64,000 nucleotides of DNA from Rhodopseudomonas sp. (GTDB taxonomy: Bacteria > Pseudomonadota > Alphaproteobacteria > Rhizobiales > Xanthobacteraceae). The stretch is from assembly GCF_013377015.1 (NCBI RefSeq), contig NZ_JACABA010000001.1, forward strand, positions 1,013,554-1,077,553, in the 5' to 3' direction. Position 1 is the stretch's first letter. Each line of letters opens with the position of its first letter. This document shows, piece by piece, positions 26,893-35,142 of this stretch. A program made the position numbers and the translations under genes. The notes below the pieces were generated by a model, which saw nothing but the letters and a program-made list of their open reading frames with translations, did no database searches and had not been told where the DNA came from.

Positions 26893-28272
26893 ATGTCGAT
26901 TCAGATCGCGGACTCGTCGCTCGCATCCCACATGGCGCCGCCGAAGCGCAGCGCGCTGGCCCATATTCCGGGCGACGAGGGCTGGCCGATCATCGGCCGC
27001 ACCCTTGAGGTGCTGGCCGATCCCAAAGGCCAGGTCGAGAAGATGGCCGCGACCTACGGCCCGGTCTATCGCAGCCGGGTGCTGGGCGAGACCAGCATCA
27101 CCCTGCTCGGCCCCGAGGCCAACGAGCTGGTGCTGTTCGACAATACCAAGCTGTTTTCCTCGACCCATGGCTGGGGCACGATTCTCGGCCTGCTGTTTCC
27201 GCGCGGGCTGATGATGCTCGACTTCGAGGAGCACCGGCTGCACCGGCGGGCGCTGTCGGTGGCGTTCAAGGCCGGGCCGATGCACTCCTATCTCGCCGAA
27301 CTCGACGCCGGCATCGCCAAGCGGGTGGCGCAGTGGAAAGCCCAGCCCGGCGAGATGCTGGCCTATCCGGCGATGAAGCAGCTGACGCTCGATCTCGCCG
27401 CCACCTCCTTCCTCGGCACCGCGATCGGCGCCGAGACCGACGATATCACCCGCGCCTTCGTCGACATGGTGGCGGCCTCGGTGGCGCCGATCCGCAAGCC
27501 GTGGCCGGGCACCGCGATGGCGCGGGGCGTCCGCGGCCGCAAGCGCATCGTGGCGTATTTTTCGGAGCAGATCCCGATCCGCCGCGCCAATGGCGGCGAC
27601 GATCTGTTCTCGCAACTGTGCCGCGCCACCCATGAGGACGGCGCGCTGCTGTCGACCCAGGACATCGTCGACCATATGAGCTTCCTGATGATGGCGGCGC
27701 ATGACACCCTGACCTCGTCGCTGACCTCGTTCGTCGCCGCACTGGCCGCCAATCCGGAGTGGCAGCAGCGACTGCGCGACGAGATCGCCGCGCTCGGGAT
27801 CGGTCCCAACGAGCCGCTGTCGTTCGAGCAGCTCGAAGCGATGCCGCTGACCGAGATGGCGTTCAAGGAAGCGATGCGGCTACGGCCGCCGGTGCCGTCG
27901 ATCCCGCGCCGCGCCACGCGGGATTTCAGCTTCAAGGGGTTTGCGATCCCGGCCGGCACCATGGTGGCGATCAATCCGCTGTTCAGCCATCACATGCCGG
28001 AGGTGTGGCCCGATCCGGACAGCTTCGATCCGCTGCGCTTCACCGACGAAGCGCAGCGCGGCCGCCACCGCTTCGCCTGGGTGCCGTTCGGCGGCGGCGC
28101 CCATATGTGCATCGGGCTGCATTTCGCCTACATGCAGGCGAAATGCTTCGCACGACATCTGTTGCAAAATCTCGAAGTCAGCTTCGAACCCGGCTACAAT
28201 TCCGACTGGCAGATGTGGCCAATCCCGAAGCCGAAGGACGGGTTGAAGGTAACGCTGAGGCCGTTGCGGTAG
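26893..28272 (+). CDS. Cytochrome P450
   Basis: 459-residue haem-thiolate monooxygenase. The haem ligand is C406 in FGGGAHMCIG; the I-helix oxygen-activation motif is MMAAHDTLTSS, the K-helix ExxR is EAMR, and WPDPDSFDPLRF is the family's meander. There is no membrane anchor, so it is soluble and would depend on a ferredoxin/ferredoxin reductase pair, neither of which is in the window. General similarity is to the CYP51/CYP120-like branch rather than to the camphor type, but the substrate is unknown. AAGGAG ribosome site. It ends convergently with the SDR gene. Confidence 0.95.
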   Translation: MSIQIADSSLASHMAPPKRSALAHIPGDEGWPIIGRTLEVLADPKGQVEKMAATYGPVYRSRVLGETSITLLGPEANELVLFDNTKLFSSTHGWGTILGLLFPRGLMMLDFEEHRLHRRALSVAFKAGPMHSYLAELDAGIAKRVAQWKAQPGEMLAYPAMKQLTLDLAATSFLGTAIGAETDDITRAFVDMVAASVAPIRKPWPGTAMARGVRGRKRIVAYFSEQIPIRRANGGDDLFSQLCRATHEDGALLSTQDIVDHMSFLMMAAHDTLTSSLTSFVAALAANPEWQQRLRDEIAALGIGPNEPLSFEQLEAMPLTEMAFKEAMRLRPPVPSIPRRATRDFSFKGFAIPAGTMVAINPLFSHHMPEVWPDPDSFDPLRFTDEAQRGRHRFAWVPFGGGAHMCIGLHFAYMQAKCFARHLLQNLEVSFEPGYNSDWQMWPIPKPKDGLKVTLRPLR

Positions 28273-28350
28273 CCTTCTTCACGTCTCCCTATGGGAGAGG
28301 TTAAGCGGGCCACCTTTTATGGATGCGGTCGATATCAACGACGGCGTCTC

Positions 28351-29193
28351 TCATCCCTCGCCGTGATCGAATGCCTGCTTCAGCGCCGCGAGGCCCTGCT
28401 GCTGGGCGGTCCAGTTGCGCCCGCCGGTGATCCCGCCATCGACCACCAGGTCATTGCCGTTGATGAAGCTGGAATCGTCGCTGGCGAGAAACACCGCAGC
28501 GTGGGCGATGTCGTCGGGCAGGCCGGCGCGCTGGATCGGCTGCGCGGTCTTGTAGATCTCCCGCATCGTCGCCGAGGTTTTCTCGGCCGCTTCGACCGAC
28601 AGGCCGAGCGCCTTGCCGAAAATCCCTGTGGCGATCGCGCCCGGCGAAATACTGTTGACCCGGATGCCGGATTCGCCGAGCTCCATCGCGACGCATTTGG
28701 TGAGGTGAATCACCGCGGCCTTGGCAGCGCCGTACACCAGCGACGAGGAGAAGCCCGCGAGCCTGCCGGCGATGCTGCCGTTGTTGATGATGCTGCCGGA
28801 GCCCTGCTTCTTCATATGGGGCGCGGCATGTTTCATGCCCAGCATCACGCTGCGGAGCAAAGTCGCCATCGCGGCGTCGAAACGGTCGACCTCGAGGCCC
28901 TCGATGCCGCCGGTCTGCGCCGGGCCGCCGGCATTGTTGAACAGGCAATCGATCCGGCCGAACGATTCGACCGCCTGGCCGATCAACGCCCGCACCTGCT
29001 GTTCATCGGTAACGTCGGTCTGCCGGAACACGCAGGCCGCTCCGAGTCTTGCGGCAAGCGCCTCACCCTCCGGCGCGCGACGCCCGGCGATCACGACCTT
29101 GGCACCTTCAGCGACAAAGATCTCGGCCGTGCGCAGACCGATGCCGCTCGTCGCGCCGGTGATCACCGCGACCTTGCCGTTCAGCCGTCCCAT
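28351..29193 (-). CDS. SDR family oxidoreductase
   Basis: 280 residues of classical short-chain dehydrogenase: cofactor loop TGATSGIG, NNAG, catalytic Ser in NNGSIAG, Tyr and Lys in YGAAK, and the DD..VVDGG C-terminal signature of many 3-oxoacyl/alcohol dehydrogenases. The Arg in GRRAPEG after strand 2 favours NADP(H), though AGRR also occurs in NAD users. The start at 29193 follows a GGGAGGA ribosome site; an open frame continues upstream without one. Convergent with the P450. Substrate unknown; a role with the P450 and LLM oxygenase is speculative. Confidence 0.92.
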   Translation of the reverse strand: MGRLNGKVAVITGATSGIGLRTAEIFVAEGAKVVIAGRRAPEGEALAARLGAACVFRQTDVTDEQQVRALIGQAVESFGRIDCLFNNAGGPAQTGGIEGLEVDRFDAAMATLLRSVMLGMKHAAPHMKKQGSGSIINNGSIAGRLAGFSSSLVYGAAKAAVIHLTKCVAMELGESGIRVNSISPGAIATGIFGKALGLSVEAAEKTSATMREIYKTAQPIQRAGLPDDIAHAAVFLASDDSSFINGNDLVVDGGITGGRNWTAQQQGLAALKQAFDHGEG

Positions 29194-29373
29194 GCCGTCC
29201 TCCCGTTTTGCTATGGCCGGCGCGCTGTGACCGCCCGCTAAGCCTATCCGTTGATACTCTGTTAATGACAATTCGCGCGACTGCAATTCAAATCGACTTG
29301 GATGGGTTCCGCACCGGTCTTTCGCGTCGCCACTTAACCAATATTACAACAGAGCTTGCGATGCTGCGCCGCC

Positions 29374-31221
29374 ATGTCAAGCGCAGCAAAGTCCAATCTG
29401 TCGACCACCTTGGTGGATTCGATCCCCCTCGTCGCCGACCCGCGACCGGCTCCGCCGGAAATATCCAATGACGGGCGGGGCGACCGAAGCGAGCTGCACC
29501 TCCTCAAAGAAATTCTCCGGACGCTCCCCGCCGCCGTTACTGTTCAGGACGAGCAAGGTGATTTCCTTATCGTCAATGAAGCCGCCGCCGCGCAATACGA
29601 TACCCGGCCCGCCGGCGTGCTCGCAGATTGCGCGAATCCCGCGTCGCCCAGCGACGCGCTGCAGCGTCGTCGCCAGGCAGGCATCGATCTGCTGCGCGAT
29701 GGTCGGCCCGCGATACGCGAGGAGCGGATCGGCGATAGCGGCGCCGGACGGGTGTTGTTGTCCGCGCACCGGCCGATCCGCGTCGAGGACAGAACCCTGC
29801 TGCTGTCCAGTTCGCTCGACATCACCGATCAGAAAGCGGTCGAAAACGAACTGTTCCGTCGGGCCTATTTCGACGAACTGACCGGCCTGCCGAACCGCAG
29901 CGTGATCGAGCGACACGCCAATGCGCTGCTGCAGAACGAGGGAGGCTCCGCCCGCTTTGCGCTGGCGTTTCTCGATATCGACAACTTCAAGCACATCAAC
30001 GACTACTACGGCCACGCGGTCGGCGATGCGCTGCTGGTCGGATTCGCGAAGCGGCTCGGAATGGATTTGCGCGAATCGGACATGCTGTCGCGCATCAGTG
30101 GAGACGAATTCCTGCTGCTGCTCAACCCGATCCAGAGCCGGGACGAAGTCTCGGAGTTCATCGAATTCCTGCTGCAACGGCTGAAGGCGCCGTTCTACAT
30201 CGACGGCTCGGAACTGTTCGCCTCGGCGTCGATCGGCGTCAGTATATATCCCGAGCACGGCCGCAGCTACGATGCACTCCGCCAGAACGCCGATATCGCG
30301 ATGTACCAGGTCAAGGGCGCGACCAAGGGCGCCGCCGTTATCTTCGACGTCGCGATGGAGCGAGAGGCGCTGGAACGCATGGCGGTCGAGCAATCGCTGC
30401 GCCAGGCGATTCTCGACAAGCGGTTCTGCTGCGCGTTTCAGCCGAAGGTCGATATCCGGACCAGGGAAATCAAGGGCATCGAAGCGCTGGTCCGGCTCCG
30501 CAATGACGATGGCGTGATCCAGGCGCCCGGCACGTTTGTCGATCTCGCCGTCGAACTCGGCCTGATCGACGAGCTCACCCATCTGGTTCTCGCGGAGATC
30601 ATGAAATCGATCGACCTGATCAACGACACCTTCGGCGCCGGTGCCAGTATCAGCATCAACGTCGCCGCCAAGCAGGCCGGCAACCCCGAATTCATGCGCT
30701 CCTTCGCCGACGCGCTCGAGGCCACCGAATGTCCGGAGCGCTTCATCGTCGAGGTGACGGAAGACGCATTCGTCGCCAAGTCGCACTTCCAGAGCGAAAT
30801 TCTGCCGCTGCTGCGCAAGATCGGCGTCGGCATTTCGATAGACGATTTCGGCATCGGTTATTCGTCGCTGTCGGCGCTGGCCGACATCACCGCCGACGAG
30901 ATCAAGATCGACCGCTCCTTTATTACCGACATCCACAAGCGCCCGCGCAGCCAGGGCATTCTGAAAGCCATCGAGTCGCTCAGCGAAGCGCTCGGTATGA
31001 CCGTGATCGCAGAGGGGATCGAATCATTCGAGGAGCTGGCCTATTTGCAGGCTGCCACCAAGATCCGCTACGCGCAGGGTTACTACTTCTCGAAACCGAT
31101 CTTCCTTGAAGAACTGAAGCCGACGCTATGCCCTGTCAGCGACGTTCGCCCGAGCGCCGCCGGTCGCCAGCCCGAAGCGGCCCGCTCGATGTCCCCGCGA
31201 CGCAGCGGATCGCGGTGCTAG
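29374..31221 (+). CDS. PAS-GGDEF-EAL cyclic-di-GMP turnover protein
   Basis: 615-residue cytoplasmic protein with no membrane segment. A PAS-like sensor is at ~45-155 (PAAVTVQDEQGDFLIVNEAAA, ending DITDQKAVENEL). The diguanylate cyclase domain (~160-325) has SGDEF at 242-246 instead of GGDEF, a substitution still compatible with activity. The EAL phosphodiesterase domain (~335-590) has E370-A-L and DDFGIGYSSL. The Arg of the upstream RxxD inhibitory site is not evident at the expected spacing. The ATG at 29374 is preferred over a TTG six codons earlier. The EAL half looks complete, so net c-di-GMP breakdown is the simplest guess. Confidence 0.93.
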   Translation: MSSAAKSNLSTTLVDSIPLVADPRPAPPEISNDGRGDRSELHLLKEILRTLPAAVTVQDEQGDFLIVNEAAAAQYDTRPAGVLADCANPASPSDALQRRRQAGIDLLRDGRPAIREERIGDSGAGRVLLSAHRPIRVEDRTLLLSSSLDITDQKAVENELFRRAYFDELTGLPNRSVIERHANALLQNEGGSARFALAFLDIDNFKHINDYYGHAVGDALLVGFAKRLGMDLRESDMLSRISGDEFLLLLNPIQSRDEVSEFIEFLLQRLKAPFYIDGSELFASASIGVSIYPEHGRSYDALRQNADIAMYQVKGATKGAAVIFDVAMEREALERMAVEQSLRQAILDKRFCCAFQPKVDIRTREIKGIEALVRLRNDDGVIQAPGTFVDLAVELGLIDELTHLVLAEIMKSIDLINDTFGAGASISINVAAKQAGNPEFMRSFADALEATECPERFIVEVTEDAFVAKSHFQSEILPLLRKIGVGISIDDFGIGYSSLSALADITADEIKIDRSFITDIHKRPRSQGILKAIESLSEALGMTVIAEGIESFEELAYLQAATKIRYAQGYYFSKPIFLEELKPTLCPVSDVRPSAAGRQPEAARSMSPRRSGSRC

Positions 31222-31352
31222 CAAACGCTGACTGATTCGGCGGAGGCCAGGCTGCGTTTGGCGCAACGCTGCTGGTATCTTTTTAGACCCCTGCAAGGGC
31301 TTGACTACAAAACAGAATTCGTCGACACGCGACAATTTGCGGCCGCATTGGC

Positions 31353-31366
31353 TTGATCTATCGCAA
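31353..31366. promoter_or_regulatory. FixK/FNR-like box upstream of the cytochrome c operon
   Basis: TTGA-TCTATC-GCAA fits the FixK2 consensus TTG(A/C)-N6-(T/G)CAA. It lies about 60 bases before the ATG of the cysteine-rich protein gene, a workable position for an activator at about -40. The next two genes encode a cytochrome c and an acyl-CoA dehydrogenase. Confidence 0.45.
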
Positions 31367-31426
31367 TGTGATTGCGGTCCCGATCGGCAATTGTCGCGTC
31401 AACTTCAGGTAACCGCGGAGGGCACG

Positions 31427-31870
31427 ATGACGGCCCATACTCATTCCTATCCGTTAGTCGACAAGTTGATCGAAATGTTCGGCGACTGGCTCAAGCACCG
31501 GCGCGAGATCACCGAGATGTGCCAGTTTGATGCCGCCGAATTCGGTCGCATCGCTCATGATCTCGGTGTCACATCGTCCGACCTCGACGAATTGGTGCGA
31601 CAGGGACCGCACAAAGTCGAGGAATTACCGCAGCTGCTGAAGGTTCTCGGCATCGACGAAGATGCGCTGGCGCGCGCCCAGCCGCTGGTGATGCGCGATT
31701 TGGAACGGGTTTGCGCCTTGTGCCGGCACAAGAGCGAATGCGATCACGATATCGCCGAGGGCAGCTTGGCCGAGCATTACGAAGCCTATTGCGGCAACAA
31801 AGTCACGCTCGACGCGCTGGAACGGGAAGCACATCGCGACCACCCCGCGTCGCCAGCTCCTCGCCATTGA
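31427..31870 (+). CDS. Small cysteine-rich protein (DUF6455-like)
   Basis: 147 residues with an amphipathic helical N-terminal half and four clustered cysteines near the C terminus: CALCRHKSEC (CxxC then x5C) and a final Cys in YEAYCGN. That pattern fits the DUF6455 family, whose members are often near respiratory genes, and would suit binding of a metal or Fe-S centre. The GGAGG ribosome site sets the start. First gene of a tight three-gene plus-strand operon; 9 bases separate it from the cytochrome c gene. A FixK-like box lies upstream. No direct function known. Confidence 0.85.
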   Translation: MTAHTHSYPLVDKLIEMFGDWLKHRREITEMCQFDAAEFGRIAHDLGVTSSDLDELVRQGPHKVEELPQLLKVLGIDEDALARAQPLVMRDLERVCALCRHKSECDHDIAEGSLAEHYEAYCGNKVTLDALEREAHRDHPASPAPRH

Positions 31871-31879
31871 AGGCATAAG

Positions 31880-32227
31880 ATGTCGCACTGGTGGGTACGG
31901 CTTGTATCGACTGCGGTTCTGATCTTGGTGGTGCTGCTGTTGGTCCGACTTCACCGGGCTAGTGGTGTTATTGTGCCCGAGACCTCGAGGGGACAGCAAC
32001 TCGCGGCGGCTTGGTGCCAGGAGTGCCATGCTATCGACGCCACGGCGACGCCATCCAGTAAGATCGGCGCGCCTGAGTTTCGGAAGATCGCCAATCTGCC
32101 TTCAACGACGGAGCTGGCGTTGAAGGTGTTCTTGCGCTCAAATCACACCAACATGCCCAATGTCGTCATTCAGCCGAGCGATGCCGATGAGATCGTCCAA
32201 TATATCCTCGGGCTCAGGCGCAACTGA
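31880..32227 (+). CDS. Small membrane-anchored c-type cytochrome
   Basis: 115 residues: an N-terminal hydrophobic helix (STAVLILVVLLLV) that is probably an uncleaved anchor, then a single haem-binding CQECH at C46/C49/H50. The likely sixth ligand is the Met of NHTNMPNVVI. C-terminal helix SDADEIVQYILGL as in class I cytochromes c. It would accept electrons in the periplasm; its neighbour is an acyl-CoA dehydrogenase, but the two are in different compartments, so direct partnership is unlikely. AAGG ribosome site. Confidence 0.93.
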   Translation: MSHWWVRLVSTAVLILVVLLLVRLHRASGVIVPETSRGQQLAAAWCQECHAIDATATPSSKIGAPEFRKIANLPSTTELALKVFLRSNHTNMPNVVIQPSDADEIVQYILGLRRN

Positions 32228-32274
32228 GCGGGTTCCCGTCGCCGATCGTCGGATCGGGACGGGAAAGCCCCGGC

Positions 32275-33540
32275 ATGGACTTTGACCACAGCGCGAAGGT
32301 CCAGCGTTTGCGGGCGCAACTGGCCGACTTCATGCGCTTTTATGTTGAGCCCGCCAATGCGGACTGGCATCGCGACGCCGGCGCCGGTCGCTATCCGCTT
32401 CCTCTGATCGAACGGCTGAAATCGCGGGCATTTTCCGAGGAGCTGTGGAATCTGTTCCTCCCCGGGCTTGGCGACAACGATCCCGGCCAGCGCCTGAGCA
32501 ATATCGAATATGCGCCGCTCGCGGAAATCATGGGCCGGATTCACTGGGCCCCGGAAGTGTTCAATTGCAGCGCGCCCGACACCGGCAACATGGAATTGCT
32601 GCATCTGTCCGCGACACCCGCGCAGCGCGCGCAATGGCTGGAGCCACTTCTGATCGGCGAGATCCGCTCGTGTTTCGCGATGAGCGAGCCCGACGCCGCC
32701 TCGTCCGACGCCCGCAATATCCGAACCACGATCACGCGCGATGGCGACGACTATGTGATCAATGGCCGCAAATGGTTCATCACCGGCGCGCTGCATCCGA
32801 ATTGCCGTGTCGCGATCGTCATGGGGGTCACCAGCGAGCATCTCGAGCCCAACTCGCTGCAGCGGCACTCGATGATCCTGGTACCGATGGACACACCGGG
32901 CCTCAGCATTGCCCGCAACATCCCGATTATGCACTACCATTCGCCCGAAGGGCATTGCGAGATGATATTTCGCGATGTCCGGGTGCCGGCGTCGAATCTA
33001 CTCGGCGAAGAGGGCAAGGGCTTCAAGCTGGCGCAGGATCGGCTCGGACCCGGCCGTGTCCATCATTGCATGCGGACGATCGGGCAATGCGAAGTCGCGC
33101 TCGAACTGATGTGCGAGCGCGCGCTGGAGCGCAAGGCATTCGGCAAGCATCTCGCCGACTTCGCCAATATTCAGGACTGGATCGCCGAGTCGCGACTCGA
33201 AATCGATCAGGCCCGGTTGCTGGTGATGCAGGCGGCGCACCGGATGGATCGCTACGGCAATGCAGCGGCGCGGGTCGATGTCTCGGCAATCAAGCTGGTG
33301 GCGGCACGGCTGCAGACCCGGATCGTCGACCGCGCCATGCAGGTGTTCGGTGCGATGGGACTGACGCCGGATACGCCGCTATCCTATCTGTGGACCTGGG
33401 GCCGTGCGATGCGGTTTCTCGACGGTCCGGACGAGGTCCACCTGCGCGTAGTGTCGCGGGCGGAGATCGCCAAGGCGAAGACCAATGCCGGCAGAAACGC
33501 CTCTCAGTTCGTTCCGCCGTCACTGCTAATGCCGGATTGA
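32275..33540 (+). CDS. Acyl-CoA dehydrogenase (ACAD10/11-like)
   Basis: 421-residue flavoenzyme. Recognisable features: FAMSEPDAASSDARNIRT (FAD/substrate loop), NGRKWFITGALHPNC, FRDVRVPASNLLGEEGKGF, RALERKAFGKHLADFANIQ and AMQVFGAMGLTPDTPLSYLW. These fit the ACAD10/11 type that handles medium/long or hydroxylated acyl-CoAs rather than short ones. It would pass electrons to ETF. It lies 47 bases after the cytochrome c gene and is probably in the same transcript. Confidence 0.92.
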   Translation: MDFDHSAKVQRLRAQLADFMRFYVEPANADWHRDAGAGRYPLPLIERLKSRAFSEELWNLFLPGLGDNDPGQRLSNIEYAPLAEIMGRIHWAPEVFNCSAPDTGNMELLHLSATPAQRAQWLEPLLIGEIRSCFAMSEPDAASSDARNIRTTITRDGDDYVINGRKWFITGALHPNCRVAIVMGVTSEHLEPNSLQRHSMILVPMDTPGLSIARNIPIMHYHSPEGHCEMIFRDVRVPASNLLGEEGKGFKLAQDRLGPGRVHHCMRTIGQCEVALELMCERALERKAFGKHLADFANIQDWIAESRLEIDQARLLVMQAAHRMDRYGNAAARVDVSAIKLVAARLQTRIVDRAMQVFGAMGLTPDTPLSYLWTWGRAMRFLDGPDEVHLRVVSRAEIAKAKTNAGRNASQFVPPSLLMPD

Positions 33541-33558
33541 TTAGCCATTTTTATTGGC

Positions 33559-33756
33559 TTATTGGCCCTTGGCCTGCTTCGGAATCACGGTCACGATCCA
33601 GCGCGGCGTCTCGCTGGATTTGTCTTCCTGGACGGAGCGGACCATGCCGGTGACCATGGATCCGCCGAGTTTGAGCGTTGCACTTCGTCCGCTGAATTGA
33701 GCGATACGAGAACGCCGCGCCTCCTTCAGGTCGGTGGTTTCGAGTCGTTGCATCAT
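33559..33756 (-). CDS. Small conserved-looking protein, function unknown
   Basis: 65 residues of charged, beta-rich composition (SGRSATLKLGGSMVTGMVRSV, then WIVTVIPKQAKGQ) with no signal or membrane helix. A GGAG ribosome site precedes a double ATG. Codon use is like that of the neighbours. The ATLKLGG..VTGMVRSV pattern recalls similarly sized Bradyrhizobiaceae proteins, but no family name is certain. It converges on the acyl-CoA dehydrogenase. Confidence 0.6.
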   Translation of the reverse strand: MMQRLETTDLKEARRSRIAQFSGRSATLKLGGSMVTGMVRSVQEDKSSETPRWIVTVIPKQAKGQ

Positions 33757-34318
33757 ACGCTTGCTCCGGTCTGCGGCAAGTATTCCCGTACGCAGTTACT
33801 CGCTGATTAAATTGAGCCCTCGTACGAATACCAAGGCGATGTCAGCCTGTAGCTGTCGCGACCGCAGTCGTGGGCGACTAAATGCCTATCGATGCTTTGC
33901 GATTTCGCTGTCGCTGTCGCGATGACGACACCCGCCTGCGAGATCGCCTTGCATTTGCCGGGTCAACGGATGCGGTGCGCAGCAAGCGATCACTATCGCA
34001 GCCTGCGACCTGCGACCGATCCGGCGTCAGGAATTGTTGCGACAACTGGCCGCGGCCGGCCTCGGAAACACCGGCGCGTCAGTCATGACCTTTGCCAGAC
34101 CGTCTGTGTCAGCGATTCCCCTGACTGTCGACAGCTTGTCTTTTGATGTAACTCAAAGATCACAAAATTGGATCGTGCTCGCTTCCGCTGCGTGGAAATC
34201 GCGGAGAGCCTGCGCTTCGCGCTGCAAATCTCTAGCCGTCCGATCAACGCCACCCATCGCCAAGCGAGGGTAGCAGAACCTGAAAAGGCCCCCACGACCG
34301 GGGTGAAAAGGTAAATCA
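33757..34318. other. Long divergent intergenic region, no gene seen
   Basis: About 560 bases between the small minus-strand gene and the membrane-protein gene. Short open frames are low in quality. The region contains a good FNR-type palindrome (listed separately). Confidence 0.6.
34143..34156. promoter_or_regulatory. FNR/FixK-type palindrome
   Basis: TTGA-TGTAAC-TCAA, the full symmetric FNR/FixK half-site pair with the standard six-base spacer. It is 163 bases before the ATG of the membrane-protein gene. If it worked as a class II activator site, transcription would start around 34190, leaving a leader of about 130 bases. Confidence 0.6.
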
Positions 34319-34777
34319 ATGCAATATTGGATCGCTGCTTTCGCAGTTGCAGTTGTGGTCGTCGTCGGATACGCCGCCGGCCCGCTGGGAGCCGTCATAT
34401 CGGTGCTGGCATTCCTGATCGCGCTGTTTCTTCTATGGGCGCGCGAGCTCGGATTCGCCGGAGCCTGGACCAAGTTCGGTCTCAATCGTTTCTCTCCGCC
34501 GCTGTGGAAGCGGGAGAATTGGGAACAGTTCGAGGGAATCTTCGCCGATCGCGAGAAGGTGGTTAAAGCCGGCTCGATCGCGGCGTCGCTGATCGCACTC
34601 TCGATGATGTTGCCGCGGAACATGGTGGTGATCGCCTTCCTGGCGATTGCTGTCTGGGCCGTGGTCGAGATCTACCGGGCCAACGGTTCAGTCGCCAGGG
34701 CGGCGGGGAACAACAATCTGGACCAGTTCGCTTCGCGGCCCGGTTCGACCCGCACTGATAACCCCCGGATCAACTAG
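34319..34777 (+). CDS. Hypothetical membrane protein
   Basis: 152 residues. Hydrophobic helices at about 2-40 (IAAFAVAVVVVVGYAAGPLGAVI, VLAFLIALFLLWA) and 98-120 (ASLIALSMMLPRNMVVIAFLAIAVWAVVEI), separated by a cytoplasmic-looking segment with several Trp and Arg/Lys (WTKFGLNRFSPPLWKRENW); the C terminus is hydrophilic. Family not recognised. An AAAAGG ribosome site is near the start. An FNR-type box upstream suggests oxygen regulation, and a strong terminator follows, so it is probably a single-gene transcript. Confidence 0.75.
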   Translation: MQYWIAAFAVAVVVVVGYAAGPLGAVISVLAFLIALFLLWARELGFAGAWTKFGLNRFSPPLWKRENWEQFEGIFADREKVVKAGSIAASLIALSMMLPRNMVVIAFLAIAVWAVVEIYRANGSVARAAGNNNLDQFASRPGSTRTDNPRIN

Positions 34778-34817
34778 CACGCCGAGCCGGTGATCGCCGG
34801 CAGCTCCGCAGCAAAGG

Positions 34818-34842
34818 CCGGCGGCATAAGCCGCCGGTTTTT
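34818..34842 (+). terminator. Intrinsic terminator
   Basis: A perfect 8-bp stem, CCGGCGGC and GCCGCCGG, with an ATAA loop and a TTTTT tract immediately after, 40 bases past the membrane-protein gene. Confidence 0.92.
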
Positions 34843-35142
34843 GTTCGCATTGGGTTCCACACCCGATTGATCATATTCTTGATACTCACGATACCTATGG
34901 CCGCGTGGTCGCCAGGCCGAACTGCTACGCCGATTGTGGCAAGATCCCTGCTGCGGCGGTCGATCGCTCGAGCTCCTTCCCGAATATGCATTTTCTGCCA
35001 GACCCGCGAAAACTGGACGCGGTCGGCTGGCCCCCTGTGTGCTGCGGTGCGAACAAGCGCCGATACCCCGCGCCTCGCGTTAAGATTTAGATAACGCTGA
35101 ATCCTAACCTACCTTCCATCTGTAAGATTTACCGTTGGGAGC
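34843..35142. other. Intergenic region before the Cache-GGDEF-EAL gene
   Basis: Exactly 300 bases with no gene-like frame. It includes an AT-rich tract (34860-34895) and must carry the promoter of the downstream gene. Confidence 0.5.

Noticed and set aside
28273-28350. Small hairpin (CTCCC/GGGAG) between the P450 and SDR genes
   Set aside because: Five-base stem without a T tract; too weak to call a terminator.
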